Source of the DNA: an uncultured Coriobacteriaceae bacterium
GTDB lineage: Bacteria > Actinomycetota > Coriobacteriia > Coriobacteriales > Atopobiaceae
Assembly (NCBI GenBank): GCA_902772085.1
Contig: CACXZL010000041.1
Location: 1-9,768 of the forward strand
DNA length: 9,768 nt
Direction: 5' to 3'
Position numbers and translations under genes: made by a program. The notes beneath the pieces are model-generated. The model worked only from the letters and a program-made list of their open reading frames with translations. It was not told where the DNA came from and searched no databases. The stretch's first letter is position 1. Each line of letters opens with the position of its first letter. Shown here one piece after another: positions 1 through 7,975 of the stretch.

Positions 1-1631
1 TTGGCTTTGGTTTCAAAATGAAGAATATGTTCTTCACCTTCAACACCCGTATGGTCAATTTTATCAATGCCGCCCTTCCTGTTTCTGCCATCAGGGCCTT
101 GGTAGATGGTAACGTCGACCAGAACGGTGCTCCCGTCCCAGAGGTTTATCTTGCCGATGGCGTCACCGATGCTGTCTATCAACACCTGTGAGGCGGCGAG
201 GGTAGCGTCGGCGTCCTCGGGGGTTATGCTCGCCATAATCGCGGCAAGGTCGTTGATGGAAAGGGGGAATCCCAAGACGTCGCCGACGGCATTGAGGTAT
301 CTGTTGAGCGCATTGAAGTCGGCCACGGTGCTTCGGTACTCTTCGTACAGCGACTGATAGCTCGACGCCACCTCGGTCCACTGGGCATCCTTTTCTTCCT
401 CGGGCGCCGCCTTATAGCTGTTCAAGGCACGCTCGGTCTGGTTTTGCAGCGACACCAACGTGCTGTAGTGGGCGTTGAGGCTGCTGTACGCACCCATAAG
501 CTCGTCATATGTCGGGCGAATCGACTCGAATTTCGCGTGAAGCTGGTTGTAGATGTTTACCGCCGCGTTGTAGGTCTGCAGACCGGCGTCGTATTGCGCC
601 TGGCCGTCTGCGAGCTGCTTGTACGCCGCTTCGAGCTGGCGCTGTGCATCGCCTTGCTGCGACGACGCGGAGGTCACGGAGTTTATGAGCTCGCTTTGGC
701 CGGCCTCGAGCTGCTCCTTGCCCTCTTCCAGGACCTTCTCGCTTTCCGCCAGCTGCTGCTGGCCCTTTTCGAGCTCGCTCTCACCCTCGTTGAGCTTCTT
801 CTGCGCATCTTCGATCTTGGTCTGTGCATCGTCGTGGATCTCGTTGTAGCGCGCCGTCCCCAACGTCCCGCCAAGCTCCGTCAGCTTGTCTACGATCGGG
901 CTGATCTTGTTCTTGTACTCATCGGAAAAGGTGCTTATCCCGTCGAGCGACGTGCAGCGAATGTATACCGAGGGATAGCCGTCACGATACTTCTCGGCGT
1001 CGAAGACGTCCTTCTTTACGAATGCGACGCAGTCCACGTCGCCGGAGCCGATGTTTGACACACCATAGGCGGTCGACTGGTTGTAGAGGTATGCCGGGCT
1101 GTCCACGAGCGCGGTGACGGTAAACGTGCTCTCGCGCAGGTATTGCATGCCGTCGGCATCGTCGTCCGTCGCATCATGCTTCAGGCTCACCGTGTCGCCT
1201 ATGCCTATGTTTTTCTTTTCGGCCCACTTCTTGAGCAGGGCGACCTCGTTGTTTTCCATGGGGAGGTTGCCTACGACCGCTATGGGCTTGTCGATTTCGT
1301 TTGGCATGGACTGCATCTTGAGCGTATAGCTGGTGCTGCCGTCCTTCATGACCGCATAGGAGCTGTATCCGTACTCGATCGCGCTCACGCCGTCGATCTC
1401 CTCGATCTTCTTGAGATCGCTCTGCGTGATGCCGTAGGGGAACGAGATTTCAATGTCGTGCATGTTTCCCTTCTCGAGGGATTCCTGATAGGCGTTCCTC
1501 AGCGCCACGGCACCCCACTGAATGCCGAGAAACAGGCCGATGCCGAGGCACACAAACATCGAGATCGAAAAGAAGGCGATGATGTTTGACCGTATGTTTG
1601 CAAGGAGCTCGATGATGCGAATCTTTTTCAT
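1..1631 (-). CDS. FtsX/MacB-like ABC transporter permease with long coiled-coil domain (3'-truncated by window)
   Basis: This is the membrane subunit of an ABC exporter, paired with the ATPase just upstream. The frame is open from the ATG at 1631 to the window edge, giving 543 visible residues. Residues about 16-38 form one hydrophobic segment after a short basic N-terminus (MKKIRIIELLANIRSN). A MacB-type periplasmic-core pattern follows, with VVGNLP, then EVALLKKWAEKKNIGIGDTV around residues 118-150. Residues about 260-410 are a long heptad-rich helix built on LxxG-spaced units (LNEGESELEKGQQQLAESEK and similar), predicted to be an extracytoplasmic coiled coil. The C-terminal FtsX permease helices should lie beyond the window. 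The start has a strong Shine-Dalgarno (GGGAGG, 5 nt upstream), and the gene begins 12 nt after the ATPase stop, so it is co-transcribed and probably coupled. The substrate is not evident. Family assignment is confident; the transported molecule (lipid, peptide or drug) is unknown. Confidence 0.85.
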   Translation of the reverse strand, partial: MKKIRIIELLANIRSNIIAFFSISMFVCLGIGLFLGIQWGAVALRNAYQESLEKGNMHDIEISFPYGITQSDLKKIEEIDGVSAIEYGYSSYAVMKDGSTSYTLKMQSMPNEIDKPIAVVGNLPMENNEVALLKKWAEKKNIGIGDTVSLKHDATDDDADGMQYLRESTFTVTALVDSPAYLYNQSTAYGVSNIGSGDVDCVAFVKKDVFDAEKYRDGYPSVYIRCTSLDGISTFSDEYKNKISPIVDKLTELGGTLGTARYNEIHDDAQTKIEDAQKKLNEGESELEKGQQQLAESEKVLEEGKEQLEAGQSELINSVTSASSQQGDAQRQLEAAYKQLADGQAQYDAGLQTYNAAVNIYNQLHAKFESIRPTYDELMGAYSSLNAHYSTLVSLQNQTERALNSYKAAPEEEKDAQWTEVASSYQSLYEEYRSTVADFNALNRYLNAVGDVLGFPLSINDLAAIMASITPEDADATLAASQVLIDSIGDAIGKINLWDGSTVLVDVTIYQGPDGRNRKGGIDKIDHTGVEGEEHILHFETKA

Positions 1632-1643
1632 GCGACCCTCCCA

Positions 1644-2861
1644 CTACCAGACGAGGTCTGTTGCATGGGCCTTGTGACGGTTGATGGTCACCTCGTGCAT
1701 CCTGCCGCCACGCATGCGCACCACGCGGTCGGCCATACGGCAAATCTCCTCGTTGTGGGTCACCATGATCATGGTCGTGCCCTCAGCGATGATCCTTTCC
1801 ATGACGTCGAGGACCTCGATGGAGGTGGTGTAGTCGAGTGCGGCCGTTGGCTCGTCGGCGAGAATGATTCGCGGGCGCTTCATGAGCGCGCGTGCGATGG
1901 ATACGCGCTGCTGCTGGCCGCCAGACATCTGCGATGGATAGTTGTACTTTCGCTGACCGAGGTTCACGATGTCGAGCGCCTCGTCGGCACTCATGGGATT
2001 GGGTACGAGGCTCGCTATGAGCTCGAGGTTCTGCTTGGCGTTGAGGTTTGGCATGAGGTTGTAGCTCTGGAAGATGAAGCCGATGTTGTCACGACGATAG
2101 TCCGTGAGACGCTCCTGCGTCGCATCGGCAAACTCCTCGCCAAAGCACTCGAACGATCCGGCCGTGGGATGGTCCATGCCGCCGATGATGTTGAGTAGCG
2201 TTGACTTGCCGCAGCCGGACTCTCCCAAAAGGACGAGGAACTCACCTTCGTAGACGTCGAGGTTTACCCCCTTGAGCACCTTCGTCACCACATCGCCGTT
2301 CGTGTACTCGCGTGTCACGCCGCGCACGCGCATGATGACCTTGCCGGGATTCCATTCCGGCTGGATCTGCTCGTTTTCGTCGAGGGCCATCGCCGCGAGC
2401 ATGCCCATCATCTCGCAGACGTCGGCCTCTTCGTTGGTGAAGAATCCGCCATCCTCTTTGTTTATGAACTGGATGCAACCGAGATTGTTGTACTTGCTGG
2501 AAAAGGGCACGCATATCATCGAGGTGATGTCTATGCCGGCAAAGTCCGCCACGGTCATGGGGTCGTTTGCGGCCGTGAAGTTGAGGTAGCGCTCCGACTG
2601 CTGGTTCTTGAAGACGCGGCCCACTGCGCCCTCTCCCGGCACATGCGAACACGAGGTCAAGTCAGAGGTGGCAACCCAGAAATAGGGACGCAGGCTGTTA
2701 TCGTCTTTGTTTGCATACCAGATCGCACCGCCCTCGGCCTTGCAGTTTTTCAGTATGACCTTCAGGCCTTCTTGAAGCGCTTCGTCAAGCGTAGAAGCAC
2801 GGGCAATGGCGGTCTGCGCCTCATTGAGCGCGCGATATGCCGATACCATCGAGGTGTCCAT
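1644..2861 (-). CDS. GAF domain-ABC transporter ATPase fusion (MacB/LolD type)
   Basis: This 405-residue ATP-binding subunit of an ABC exporter has an extra N-terminal sensory module. Residues about 15-165 match a GAF-like fold, with VPGEGAVGRVF at 74-84, an SMICVPF strand at 114-120, LGCIQFINKEDGGFF at 127-141 and a closing helix ending at AMALDENE. Residues about 176-395 are a complete nucleotide-binding domain: Walker A GESGCGKST at 213-221, Q-loop Gln265 (FIFQSYNL), signature SGGQQQR at 313-319, Walker B IILADEP at 332-338, D-loop ALD at 341-343 and switch His369 (VTHN). All catalytic residues are present, so it should hydrolyse ATP. Family members of this type pair with FtsX-like permeases, and the next gene encodes one 12 nt downstream. 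The ATG at 2861 has a GAGGGGAG Shine-Dalgarno 7 nt upstream. A promoter lies at 2909-2937. MacB/LolD ATPases are usually about 220-250 residues without a GAF domain, so the fusion is unusual. The ligand or redox signal sensed by the GAF domain is unknown. Confidence 0.92.
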   Translation of the reverse strand: MDTSMVSAYRALNEAQTAIARASTLDEALQEGLKVILKNCKAEGGAIWYANKDDNSLRPYFWVATSDLTSCSHVPGEGAVGRVFKNQQSERYLNFTAANDPMTVADFAGIDITSMICVPFSSKYNNLGCIQFINKEDGGFFTNEEADVCEMMGMLAAMALDENEQIQPEWNPGKVIMRVRGVTREYTNGDVVTKVLKGVNLDVYEGEFLVLLGESGCGKSTLLNIIGGMDHPTAGSFECFGEEFADATQERLTDYRRDNIGFIFQSYNLMPNLNAKQNLELIASLVPNPMSADEALDIVNLGQRKYNYPSQMSGGQQQRVSIARALMKRPRIILADEPTAALDYTTSIEVLDVMERIIAEGTTMIMVTHNEEICRMADRVVRMRGGRMHEVTINRHKAHATDLVW

Positions 2862-2908
2862 GGTGTTGCTCCCCTCAGAATCTTTTCATCATTTGACACA
2901 CGGATTCC

Positions 2909-2937
2909 ATAATAGCATCGTTTATGCCAAGTGTAAG
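2909..2937 (-). promoter_or_regulatory. Sigma-70-type promoter for the GAF-ABC exporter operon
   Basis: On the minus strand, a -35-like CTTACA (2937-2932, 4 of 6 matches to consensus) is separated by exactly 17 nt from TATTAT (2914-2909, 5 of 6 matches). Transcription would start near 2902, giving a leader of about 40 nt that contains the Shine-Dalgarno of the ATPase gene. The site lies downstream of the rpsT terminator, which supports an independent unit. It was called from sequence pattern only. Confidence 0.55.
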
Positions 2938-3040
2938 AAAAAGGGCGTCTTGTGCAGGATATGACGTAATATGGCGCACAGATTCATACTAGGTTCGAAC
3001 GATGCGACGACCGACATGACGAAGCGACAAGACGACCCAC

Positions 3041-3074
3041 AAAAAGAAGGTCCAGGCAGCACCCCGGACCTTCT
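3041..3074 (-). terminator. Rho-independent terminator of rpsT
   Basis: On the minus strand, a perfect 9-bp stem (AGAAGGTCC at 3074-3066 pairing with GGACCTTCT at 3053-3045) closes a 12-nt loop. The stem is followed by a T-run at 3045-3041, whose first T is also the last base of the stem. It begins 25 nt after the rpsT stop codon and separates that gene from the downstream GAF-ABC operon. Confidence 0.88.
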
Positions 3075-3099
3075 CTCATGCGCACTATTTGATGTCGCG

Positions 3100-3363
3100 T
3101 TACTCCATGCCGTTTACAAGCTTCTGAACGCCACTCTTGCGCTGAGCGGCCTGATTCTTGTGGATTATGCCTTTGGACGCCGCCTTGTCGAGTTTGCGGC
3201 AGGCGACGTATGACGCGGTCTGCGCAGCTTCTTTGTCGCCAGCCTCCACGGCCGCGCGAACCTTCTTTACGTAGGTCTTGAGCTCAGAACGAACCGCGCG
3301 ATTGCGAATACGAGCCTTCTCGGCGGTACGGATACGCTTCTTTTGAGACTTGATGTTTGCCAC
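3100..3363 (-). CDS. rpsT: 30S ribosomal protein S20
   Basis: The product is an 87-residue basic protein of the small ribosomal subunit that binds 16S rRNA. The N-terminus (ANIKSQKKRIRTAEKARIRN) and the C-terminal KGIIHKNQAAQRKSGV pattern are typical of S20, and the length equals that of other S20 proteins. The start is taken as GTG at 3363, giving VANIKSQ (formyl-Met in place of Val), because the family begins at this Ala-Asn-Ile and because AAAGGG lies 7 nt upstream. A longer in-frame reading to 3429 adds residues unlike S20. The gene has its own promoter and a strong terminator, so it is probably mainly monocistronic. It lies downstream of holA, a gene neighbourhood seen in many bacteria. 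S20 is known to control its own translation in enterobacteria; nothing in the leader here proves that. Confidence 0.97.
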   Translation of the reverse strand: MANIKSQKKRIRTAEKARIRNRAVRSELKTYVKKVRAAVEAGDKEAAQTASYVACRKLDKAASKGIIHKNQAAQRKSGVQKLVNGME

Positions 3364-3435
3364 GTGCTTACCCTTTCGGTCATGAACATTGAGGCCTCTA
3401 TGCTGAGACACGGATGCAGTAAAGGTCACCGTGTG

Positions 3436-3444
3436 AGTATAGCA
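3436..3444 (-). promoter_or_regulatory. Extended -10 promoter for rpsT
   Basis: The minus strand carries TGC directly followed by TATACT (5 of 6 matches to the -10 consensus), an extended -10 element. No good -35 is seen at 17 nt. Transcription would start near 3429, giving a leader of about 65 nt before the GTG start of rpsT. The element lies in the 184-nt gap between holA and rpsT. Confidence 0.6.
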
Positions 3445-3547
3445 TGTTTTTGCACACAGCGAGCAGGTTCTTTTTCTACACAGGACGTACGCATGAAGGG
3501 CGGTTGTTGCCGTGCACGCCCCTCACGGAAGGGCCCCATGACCACGA

Positions 3548-4513
3548 TCAGACGACCTTGGAAGGATGGCAGATCTGCAGGACGAGCTTCAGAAAGGACG
3601 TTTCAGGATCCTCTCCCGACTTCAGCTTGCGCTCGCATACGGCGCAGGCTTTCAGGCATGCGACGAGCTGAGCTTGCGAGAAACGCCTTGAGGACTGCAC
3701 GACGCTTCTGACCTGCCATTCTTGTCTGCCAAGCTCAGACGCTACTTGCGAGGCCTGGCCTCGATCCATCAACGAGCGCGCACAAATGAGCTCACGCACG
3801 CGTCGCGTAAGCAGCGAAAGCAGGGCGATGTGGGAAGGCGACTGCATGTTACCGTACAGTTCGAGCGCGCGTGCGGCATCCCCCTCGGCGACCTTGTCGA
3901 GAAACTCCCACGGCTTCACCTCGGCGGTACGAGCGACGTGTTCCTCGACGTCCTCCACGGTGATGCGTCCTGACGCCGCACAAAGCTCAGCCAGGGTCGT
4001 AAGCTGTCGGTCGAGCAAGACGGTGCTCTCCCCAACCCTGCTCACCAGCTCCTTTGCAGCTCCCGCATCGAGTCGAACGCCCTTTGCGCCAGCATGTTTT
4101 ATGAGATACGCTGGCAAGTCGCGAGCCTTGATGGGCGTGCATTCGATGACGGAGCGCTGCCCAACCCCTTTTACACTCTTGTAGAGACGGGTGTTTTTTG
4201 CGAGCGTTTCAGCTTCCAGGCATAGGACGCATCCTGGATTCGGATTTGAAAGATACGATACGATGGTCTCGCTCACGGGCTTGGGCAGCTTGTTTGCCTC
4301 GTGGATGAGCACCAGTCTGAAAGCATCGCCCACGGGCAGGGTATTGAGCGATATGGCGATATCGGTAGGATCCATATCGCCAGACGCCGTCCGTTCGTCA
4401 AGGTTGAACGCAGCCAGGCCCTCGTCGAGACGAGCCTTGAGCCTTGTCATGGCCGTCTCGCGCTTGAGCTGATCGCCACCCACTATGAGGTAGGCTGGAA
4501 GAAGCCCCGCCAT
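3548..4513 (-). CDS. holA: DNA polymerase III delta subunit (clamp-loader wrench)
   Basis: This 321-residue protein is the delta subunit of the replicative clamp loader, which opens the beta sliding clamp so it can be loaded on primed DNA. The N-terminal PAYLIVGGDQLKRE replaces a functional Walker A, as expected because delta does not bind ATP. The next blocks (FRLVLIHEANKLPKPVSETI, then LSNPNPGCVLCLEAETLAKN) correspond to the delta AAA+ fold. The middle and C-terminal helices (KPWEFLDKVAEGDAARALEL, then REWQVRSV-like and LVACLKACAVCERKLKSGED) match the delta collar domain. The ATG at 4513 was chosen over in-frame upstream starts because the family begins close to PAYLI and because it falls 2 nt after the stop of the DUF4012 gene. 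No strong Shine-Dalgarno is visible, which suggests translational coupling. Length is close to the usual 320-340 residues. Confidence 0.93.
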   Translation of the reverse strand: MAGLLPAYLIVGGDQLKRETAMTRLKARLDEGLAAFNLDERTASGDMDPTDIAISLNTLPVGDAFRLVLIHEANKLPKPVSETIVSYLSNPNPGCVLCLEAETLAKNTRLYKSVKGVGQRSVIECTPIKARDLPAYLIKHAGAKGVRLDAGAAKELVSRVGESTVLLDRQLTTLAELCAASGRITVEDVEEHVARTAEVKPWEFLDKVAEGDAARALELYGNMQSPSHIALLSLLTRRVRELICARSLMDRGQASQVASELGRQEWQVRSVVQSSRRFSQAQLVACLKACAVCERKLKSGEDPETSFLKLVLQICHPSKVV

Positions 4514-4515
4514 GC

Positions 4516-6327
4516 TTACGCACTCTGCTTGAGGTCCACGTTCCAATAGGCGATCTGCGGAGGCATAAGCGGCGTCTTCCGTACCGTAATCGGTTCGCTC
4601 ACATCGGGAGAAGTCACCACGGTGAAGGTGATGACCGCGCTCTCCAGCGAGCTCAGCCTCAGGTTTGCACCCCATACGTCCAACCCCTGATAGCGCGTGT
4701 TTTTCCACTCGCTGTCTCCTGGCGCGTCGCCTTGCGTGTTGAGTCTCTCCACGCTCAGGTTCTCGATGTGACCACCTTCAGGAGCTATGATATGGCATTC
4801 CTCATACAGGTCCGTCTCACCCCTACCGGGCATCTTCACTTCAATGTAGTCTGGTATAGGTTGCTTATAGGCCGACTGATCGAAATTGTTTTTCAGCGTG
4901 ACGGCCATGCGGTAGGAGTGTGACCCGTCCGCATTGTGAATCGGCTCGCTCAACTCGGTATCCATGCTGATATAGAAGGACATCTTTGACGTGCTACCGT
5001 CGCTTACGTATACACCGACTTCAGGTTTCGTGGAATCATGCGCGAGGATACCTGCGAAGTCTGCCTCTTTCAGCGCCTGCTCTATGATCTCGTCACGCAC
5101 CCACACAAGGCATCTCCCCTCATCGGCCGCCTTGGAAACGGCATTGAGGAACCCAGGGACATCCATGGTATCCAAGTCGCCAAAGATCTTATCGAGGGTT
5201 TTGTTTGCCACCTCGCGATAGAAGTCGTCGCAGGTGCCGGGATCCCACCAGTAGAGCGACTGGTTCAGCATGACGGCCGCGGCATTGCTGCCGTCAACCC
5301 AGACGCCGTAACTCGTATCGATGCCTCCCACGGATTCGAGCAGGTATTGCAAGAAGACCGGATCGAGGCCAAAGACGCCATCGAGCTCGTCTTCCTGATA
5401 GAAGCTCCAAATGTTGTGATACAGCTGTCCCACGCGAGAGAAATCGGGAATCACGTTGTGATCGCCATGGTTGAGGTCACAGCGCTTTCCGAAGCTCTCG
5501 ATCTCATCCACGGTGGCCCCAGCAGGAAACTCAGCATATGAAAGCACTTCAGACAGGTTGTAGAAATCCCCTATCTCAATCTTGCCATTGGTCACGGACA
5601 TTATCGCAAAGGAGCCGACGAAGCCACCCAAAGCATGAATCTCGGCGGTGTTTTCCGCAAGGATAAGATAATGCTTCGTCTCTCCATTTGCCCCAAGAAG
5701 ACCTGGTAGATAGGGAAATAGGGGACGCAGTCGCTTGGTGATGTTTGCTACGGTGATGATCGTGTCGCGCGACGTGTCTATGATGGACTTGAATGGCCCG
5801 AAATTGGCTGGCGGCAGGTCTTCCATGGTCTTTGAAGCCCGCGTGAGTGACGGGGTCGCCTCTTCGACCGCGTAGAGTAGACTGGGAAGCACCGACGCAT
5901 TGATGGAACCCTTACGTATAAAGTCTGACAGTGCGAGAATCTTTCCGCTTTTCGACATGGGAACAAGAGCGTGATCTGAAAAATCCACGAGTACCGCCGC
6001 AAGCGTACGTATGCTGTCCACATCAGGCCCCACCACGGGCAGACGCGAGACAAACTCCCACATGGAACTATCCAACTCGTCCTGCAGCCCGTGAGCAGCT
6101 TCTTTCACATCCTGCGCGGACTTGGACAGCCGCTCCTGATCGCCCTTCTTTGCGGCTACGAGAAACGACGCCGCTCCACCCCTCACGGCACCCACTTGCT
6201 TCTTTATGCGATTCGCCGATATGAAACCCATGGCCGCGACCGCCAGTACGACAAGCAATATGATTAAAAGTGATATCCTCAATACCCAGGACCAGATGTC
6301 GTTTCGTTGGGAAGTATTTTTGAGCAT
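4516..6327 (-). CDS. DUF4012 domain membrane protein
   Basis: This 603-residue protein has one N-terminal transmembrane helix (about residues 14-36, ISLLIILLVVLAVAAMGF) and a large region predicted to be outside the cell. The hallmark of DUF4012 is at about residues 219-240: HYLILAENTAEIHALGGFVG, followed by a strand around GKIEIGDFYNLSEV. The family is common in actinobacteria and Chloroflexi and has no assigned biochemical function. The C-terminal third (about residues 430-600) is beta-rich and may be a separate extracytoplasmic domain. The start is placed at the ATG at 6327 because of a GGGGGGAG Shine-Dalgarno 8 nt upstream. A TTG-initiated extension to 6432 is open but lacks a ribosome site. 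Its stop is 2 nt before holA, so the two are probably one operon. A role in envelope or polysaccharide biology is only a guess. Confidence 0.88.
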   Translation of the reverse strand: MLKNTSQRNDIWSWVLRISLLIILLVVLAVAAMGFISANRIKKQVGAVRGGAASFLVAAKKGDQERLSKSAQDVKEAAHGLQDELDSSMWEFVSRLPVVGPDVDSIRTLAAVLVDFSDHALVPMSKSGKILALSDFIRKGSINASVLPSLLYAVEEATPSLTRASKTMEDLPPANFGPFKSIIDTSRDTIITVANITKRLRPLFPYLPGLLGANGETKHYLILAENTAEIHALGGFVGSFAIMSVTNGKIEIGDFYNLSEVLSYAEFPAGATVDEIESFGKRCDLNHGDHNVIPDFSRVGQLYHNIWSFYQEDELDGVFGLDPVFLQYLLESVGGIDTSYGVWVDGSNAAAVMLNQSLYWWDPGTCDDFYREVANKTLDKIFGDLDTMDVPGFLNAVSKAADEGRCLVWVRDEIIEQALKEADFAGILAHDSTKPEVGVYVSDGSTSKMSFYISMDTELSEPIHNADGSHSYRMAVTLKNNFDQSAYKQPIPDYIEVKMPGRGETDLYEECHIIAPEGGHIENLSVERLNTQGDAPGDSEWKNTRYQGLDVWGANLRLSSLESAVITFTVVTSPDVSEPITVRKTPLMPPQIAYWNVDLKQSA

Positions 6328-6443
6328 TCCTGCATCTCCCCCCCTGTACACATTTCCAGTGTCGCGCGTCCACTCATCTTCATGTGTGAAATTACTCTTC
6401 TGCGAAGCCACGTAGCCTCTCCCATGTCTCAAGGTGGTGAATG

Positions 6444-6449
6444 AATATA
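6444..6449 (-). promoter_or_regulatory. Possible -10 element for the DUF4012-holA unit
   Basis: TATATT on the minus strand lies in an AT-rich patch, about 117 nt before the DUF4012 start codon. No good -35 is found at 16-18 nt spacing, so this is a weak call. The remaining 188-nt gap between the two flanking genes shows no convincing terminator and no small gene. Confidence 0.3.
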
Positions 6450-6515
6450 GTTCTAATTTAGTATGCCACAGCTAGTGCCGCATCGCCCGCTCTTCTTTAT
6501 TTCTGCGTCAGATTA

Positions 6516-7940
6516 TCAAGTATGTCGTGGCCGCTCACGCTGTTGGCGTACGGAATCTATGGCATTGTTTATGCTGTCTGACAACTCTATGAACTCGTTT
6601 GTGTCGCGCTCGTCCACCTTGCGCTCGGACGACCCTTTCGCGATTTCATCTAAGGCCTGGCACGCATCACGCATCGGTTGCGCGACGAGATCGTCTACCA
6701 AGATGTGCGCCTGGATGAAGATCAGTCCGAGAATCAGGAAAAAACCCAATGCAAGGAGAAGCATGGTGATGGCGCGATTCCTGTAGACGTCAGCGGTCTT
6801 CATCACGGCCATGATCTGATAGATTCCCGAATCAGCCCCACGCACATACCCCATCTCGGACGCACGGAAATAGCACATGGATCCGTCTTCAAGGTACCAG
6901 TCCGAGGCGGTCTTCTCCTCAAAGAGGGATTCGTCGAAACCATAGGTGAATCCACTTCCCACCTTCTGCAAGAAACCCTTGCCAAGGGCGTCTTCGATAT
7001 TGGTCGCAACTATGACCCCGTTGTCGGCTAGAGCCACCAGACATTCGTTTTCCAAGCCCATGCTTGCAGAAAGCCCAGAAATGGTGGACGAGCTTATCTG
7101 AGACATTGTCGTATTGCTCAGACGACTATGTCGCGCCATGGAGCCAAACACCTTCTCGCGATTGGTAAGCTCTGACTTGATGTATGCTATCTGGCTCTGA
7201 AGGGTCTTCTCCGCCACGTCCTTGCATGCGATGCTCACGAAGCCATAGCTTATGGCCATAATGCCAACATAACCCACCATGACCGATATGATGAGCCAGC
7301 CGCCAAATACCATCCTGAGGGAATGGGGCCCACACCTCTGCAGGCGGACTTCGTGGAGCTTGTCAATCGCGATCGAGCAGATGGCAATGACAGCGAGATT
7401 CGTCAGAAACTGCGTGAAGAAGGCAAACGGACCCATGAGCTGCGAGAACGTCTTTGAGGGCACGGGTATGGACAAGTATGAGTTTGTGAGATACGCCGCC
7501 CCTTGAAAGAAGCTCGAGAAGAGCAGCGAACCGAGCAGGCAGCTCAATGCGATGCTCGTAGGTCGTCTCCATCCCTTCTCGCCACGGTACCTGTCCACTA
7601 GGAAATACATGAACCCCATGAAGAATCCGATAAGCGAAAACAGGAGGACGGACGTGATCGGCGACTGGAAATACCGCTCATACACATCGTAGGGCACCGT
7701 GCGTGCATGTATCATGACCATCAGTCCGGTGATTCCACCGATGACCGTGCCCGCAAGCGTGCCAAACAAGAGCGACGCAGCCACCACGGGCGCCAGGACA
7801 AAGATGAAATGAGCGTCTTCTACGACGATGTATGACAATTGCGTCACGATCATGGAAATGCACACGAGAAGAAGCATGGACATAAGACGTCTACGCATAC
7901 CCTCGTCTAGGTACGACAGCATTCCCTTCCACTTCAGCAT
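6516..7940 (-). CDS. Polytopic membrane sensor protein ending in a HAMP-like segment
   Basis: This 474-residue integral membrane protein is not assigned to a named family. Hydrophobic segments lie at about residues 18-40, 45-78 (two helices, Gly-rich LLFGTLAGTVIGGITG), 96-115, 129-150, 172-192 and 211-237. A hydrophilic stretch of about 150 residues follows (238-390), with a PAS/Cache-like pattern: LVALADNGVIVATN, a central YFRASEM strand, then YQIMAVM. Another helix spans about 391-414 (TMLLLALGFFLILGLIFIQA). Residues about 420-465 resemble a HAMP linker, with a Pro in VAQPMRDACQ, then an Asp-Glu before the second helix (DERDTNEFIELSDSI). The protein ends nine residues after that helix (about residue 465), so no kinase, phosphatase, cyclase or methyl-accepting output domain follows. 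The ATG at 7940 has a strong GAGGAGG 4 nt upstream. It may be a receptor half that works with a separate partner, or a degraded sensor. Confidence 0.8.
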   Translation of the reverse strand: MLKWKGMLSYLDEGMRRRLMSMLLLVCISMIVTQLSYIVVEDAHFIFVLAPVVAASLLFGTLAGTVIGGITGLMVMIHARTVPYDVYERYFQSPITSVLLFSLIGFFMGFMYFLVDRYRGEKGWRRPTSIALSCLLGSLLFSSFFQGAAYLTNSYLSIPVPSKTFSQLMGPFAFFTQFLTNLAVIAICSIAIDKLHEVRLQRCGPHSLRMVFGGWLIISVMVGYVGIMAISYGFVSIACKDVAEKTLQSQIAYIKSELTNREKVFGSMARHSRLSNTTMSQISSSTISGLSASMGLENECLVALADNGVIVATNIEDALGKGFLQKVGSGFTYGFDESLFEEKTASDWYLEDGSMCYFRASEMGYVRGADSGIYQIMAVMKTADVYRNRAITMLLLALGFFLILGLIFIQAHILVDDLVAQPMRDACQALDEIAKGSSERKVDERDTNEFIELSDSINNAIDSVRQQRERPRHT

Positions 7941-7975
7941 GTGTCCTCCTCTTACGCAGCAACCGTTCCATTGTG

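Noticed and set aside
444..1058. 204-codon open frame on the plus strand
   Set aside because: It lies opposite the coiled-coil part of the permease gene, and its Leu/Val-rich protein is the antisense image of Glu/Lys/Gln-rich heptads. There is no ribosome site, and the minus-strand reading has clear family features.
1665..2198. 177-codon open frame on the plus strand
   Set aside because: It is opposite the ABC ATPase domain, whose Walker A, signature and Walker B motifs are all intact in the minus frame. The plus protein matches nothing I recognise.
3518..3534. Short hairpin downstream of holA as a terminator
   Set aside because: The stem is only about 6 bp with a G-U pair, and no U-tract follows on the minus strand.
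4514..4708. Longer N-terminus for holA
   Set aside because: The added residues overlap the end of the DUF4012 gene and do not resemble the delta subunit, whose family begins close to PAYLIVGGDQ. The ATG at 4513 fits better.
6328..6432. TTG-initiated N-terminal extension of the DUF4012 protein
   Set aside because: There is no ribosome site before the TTG, while GGGGGGAG lies 8 nt before the ATG at 6327. The 35 extra residues are hydrophilic and lie before the membrane anchor.
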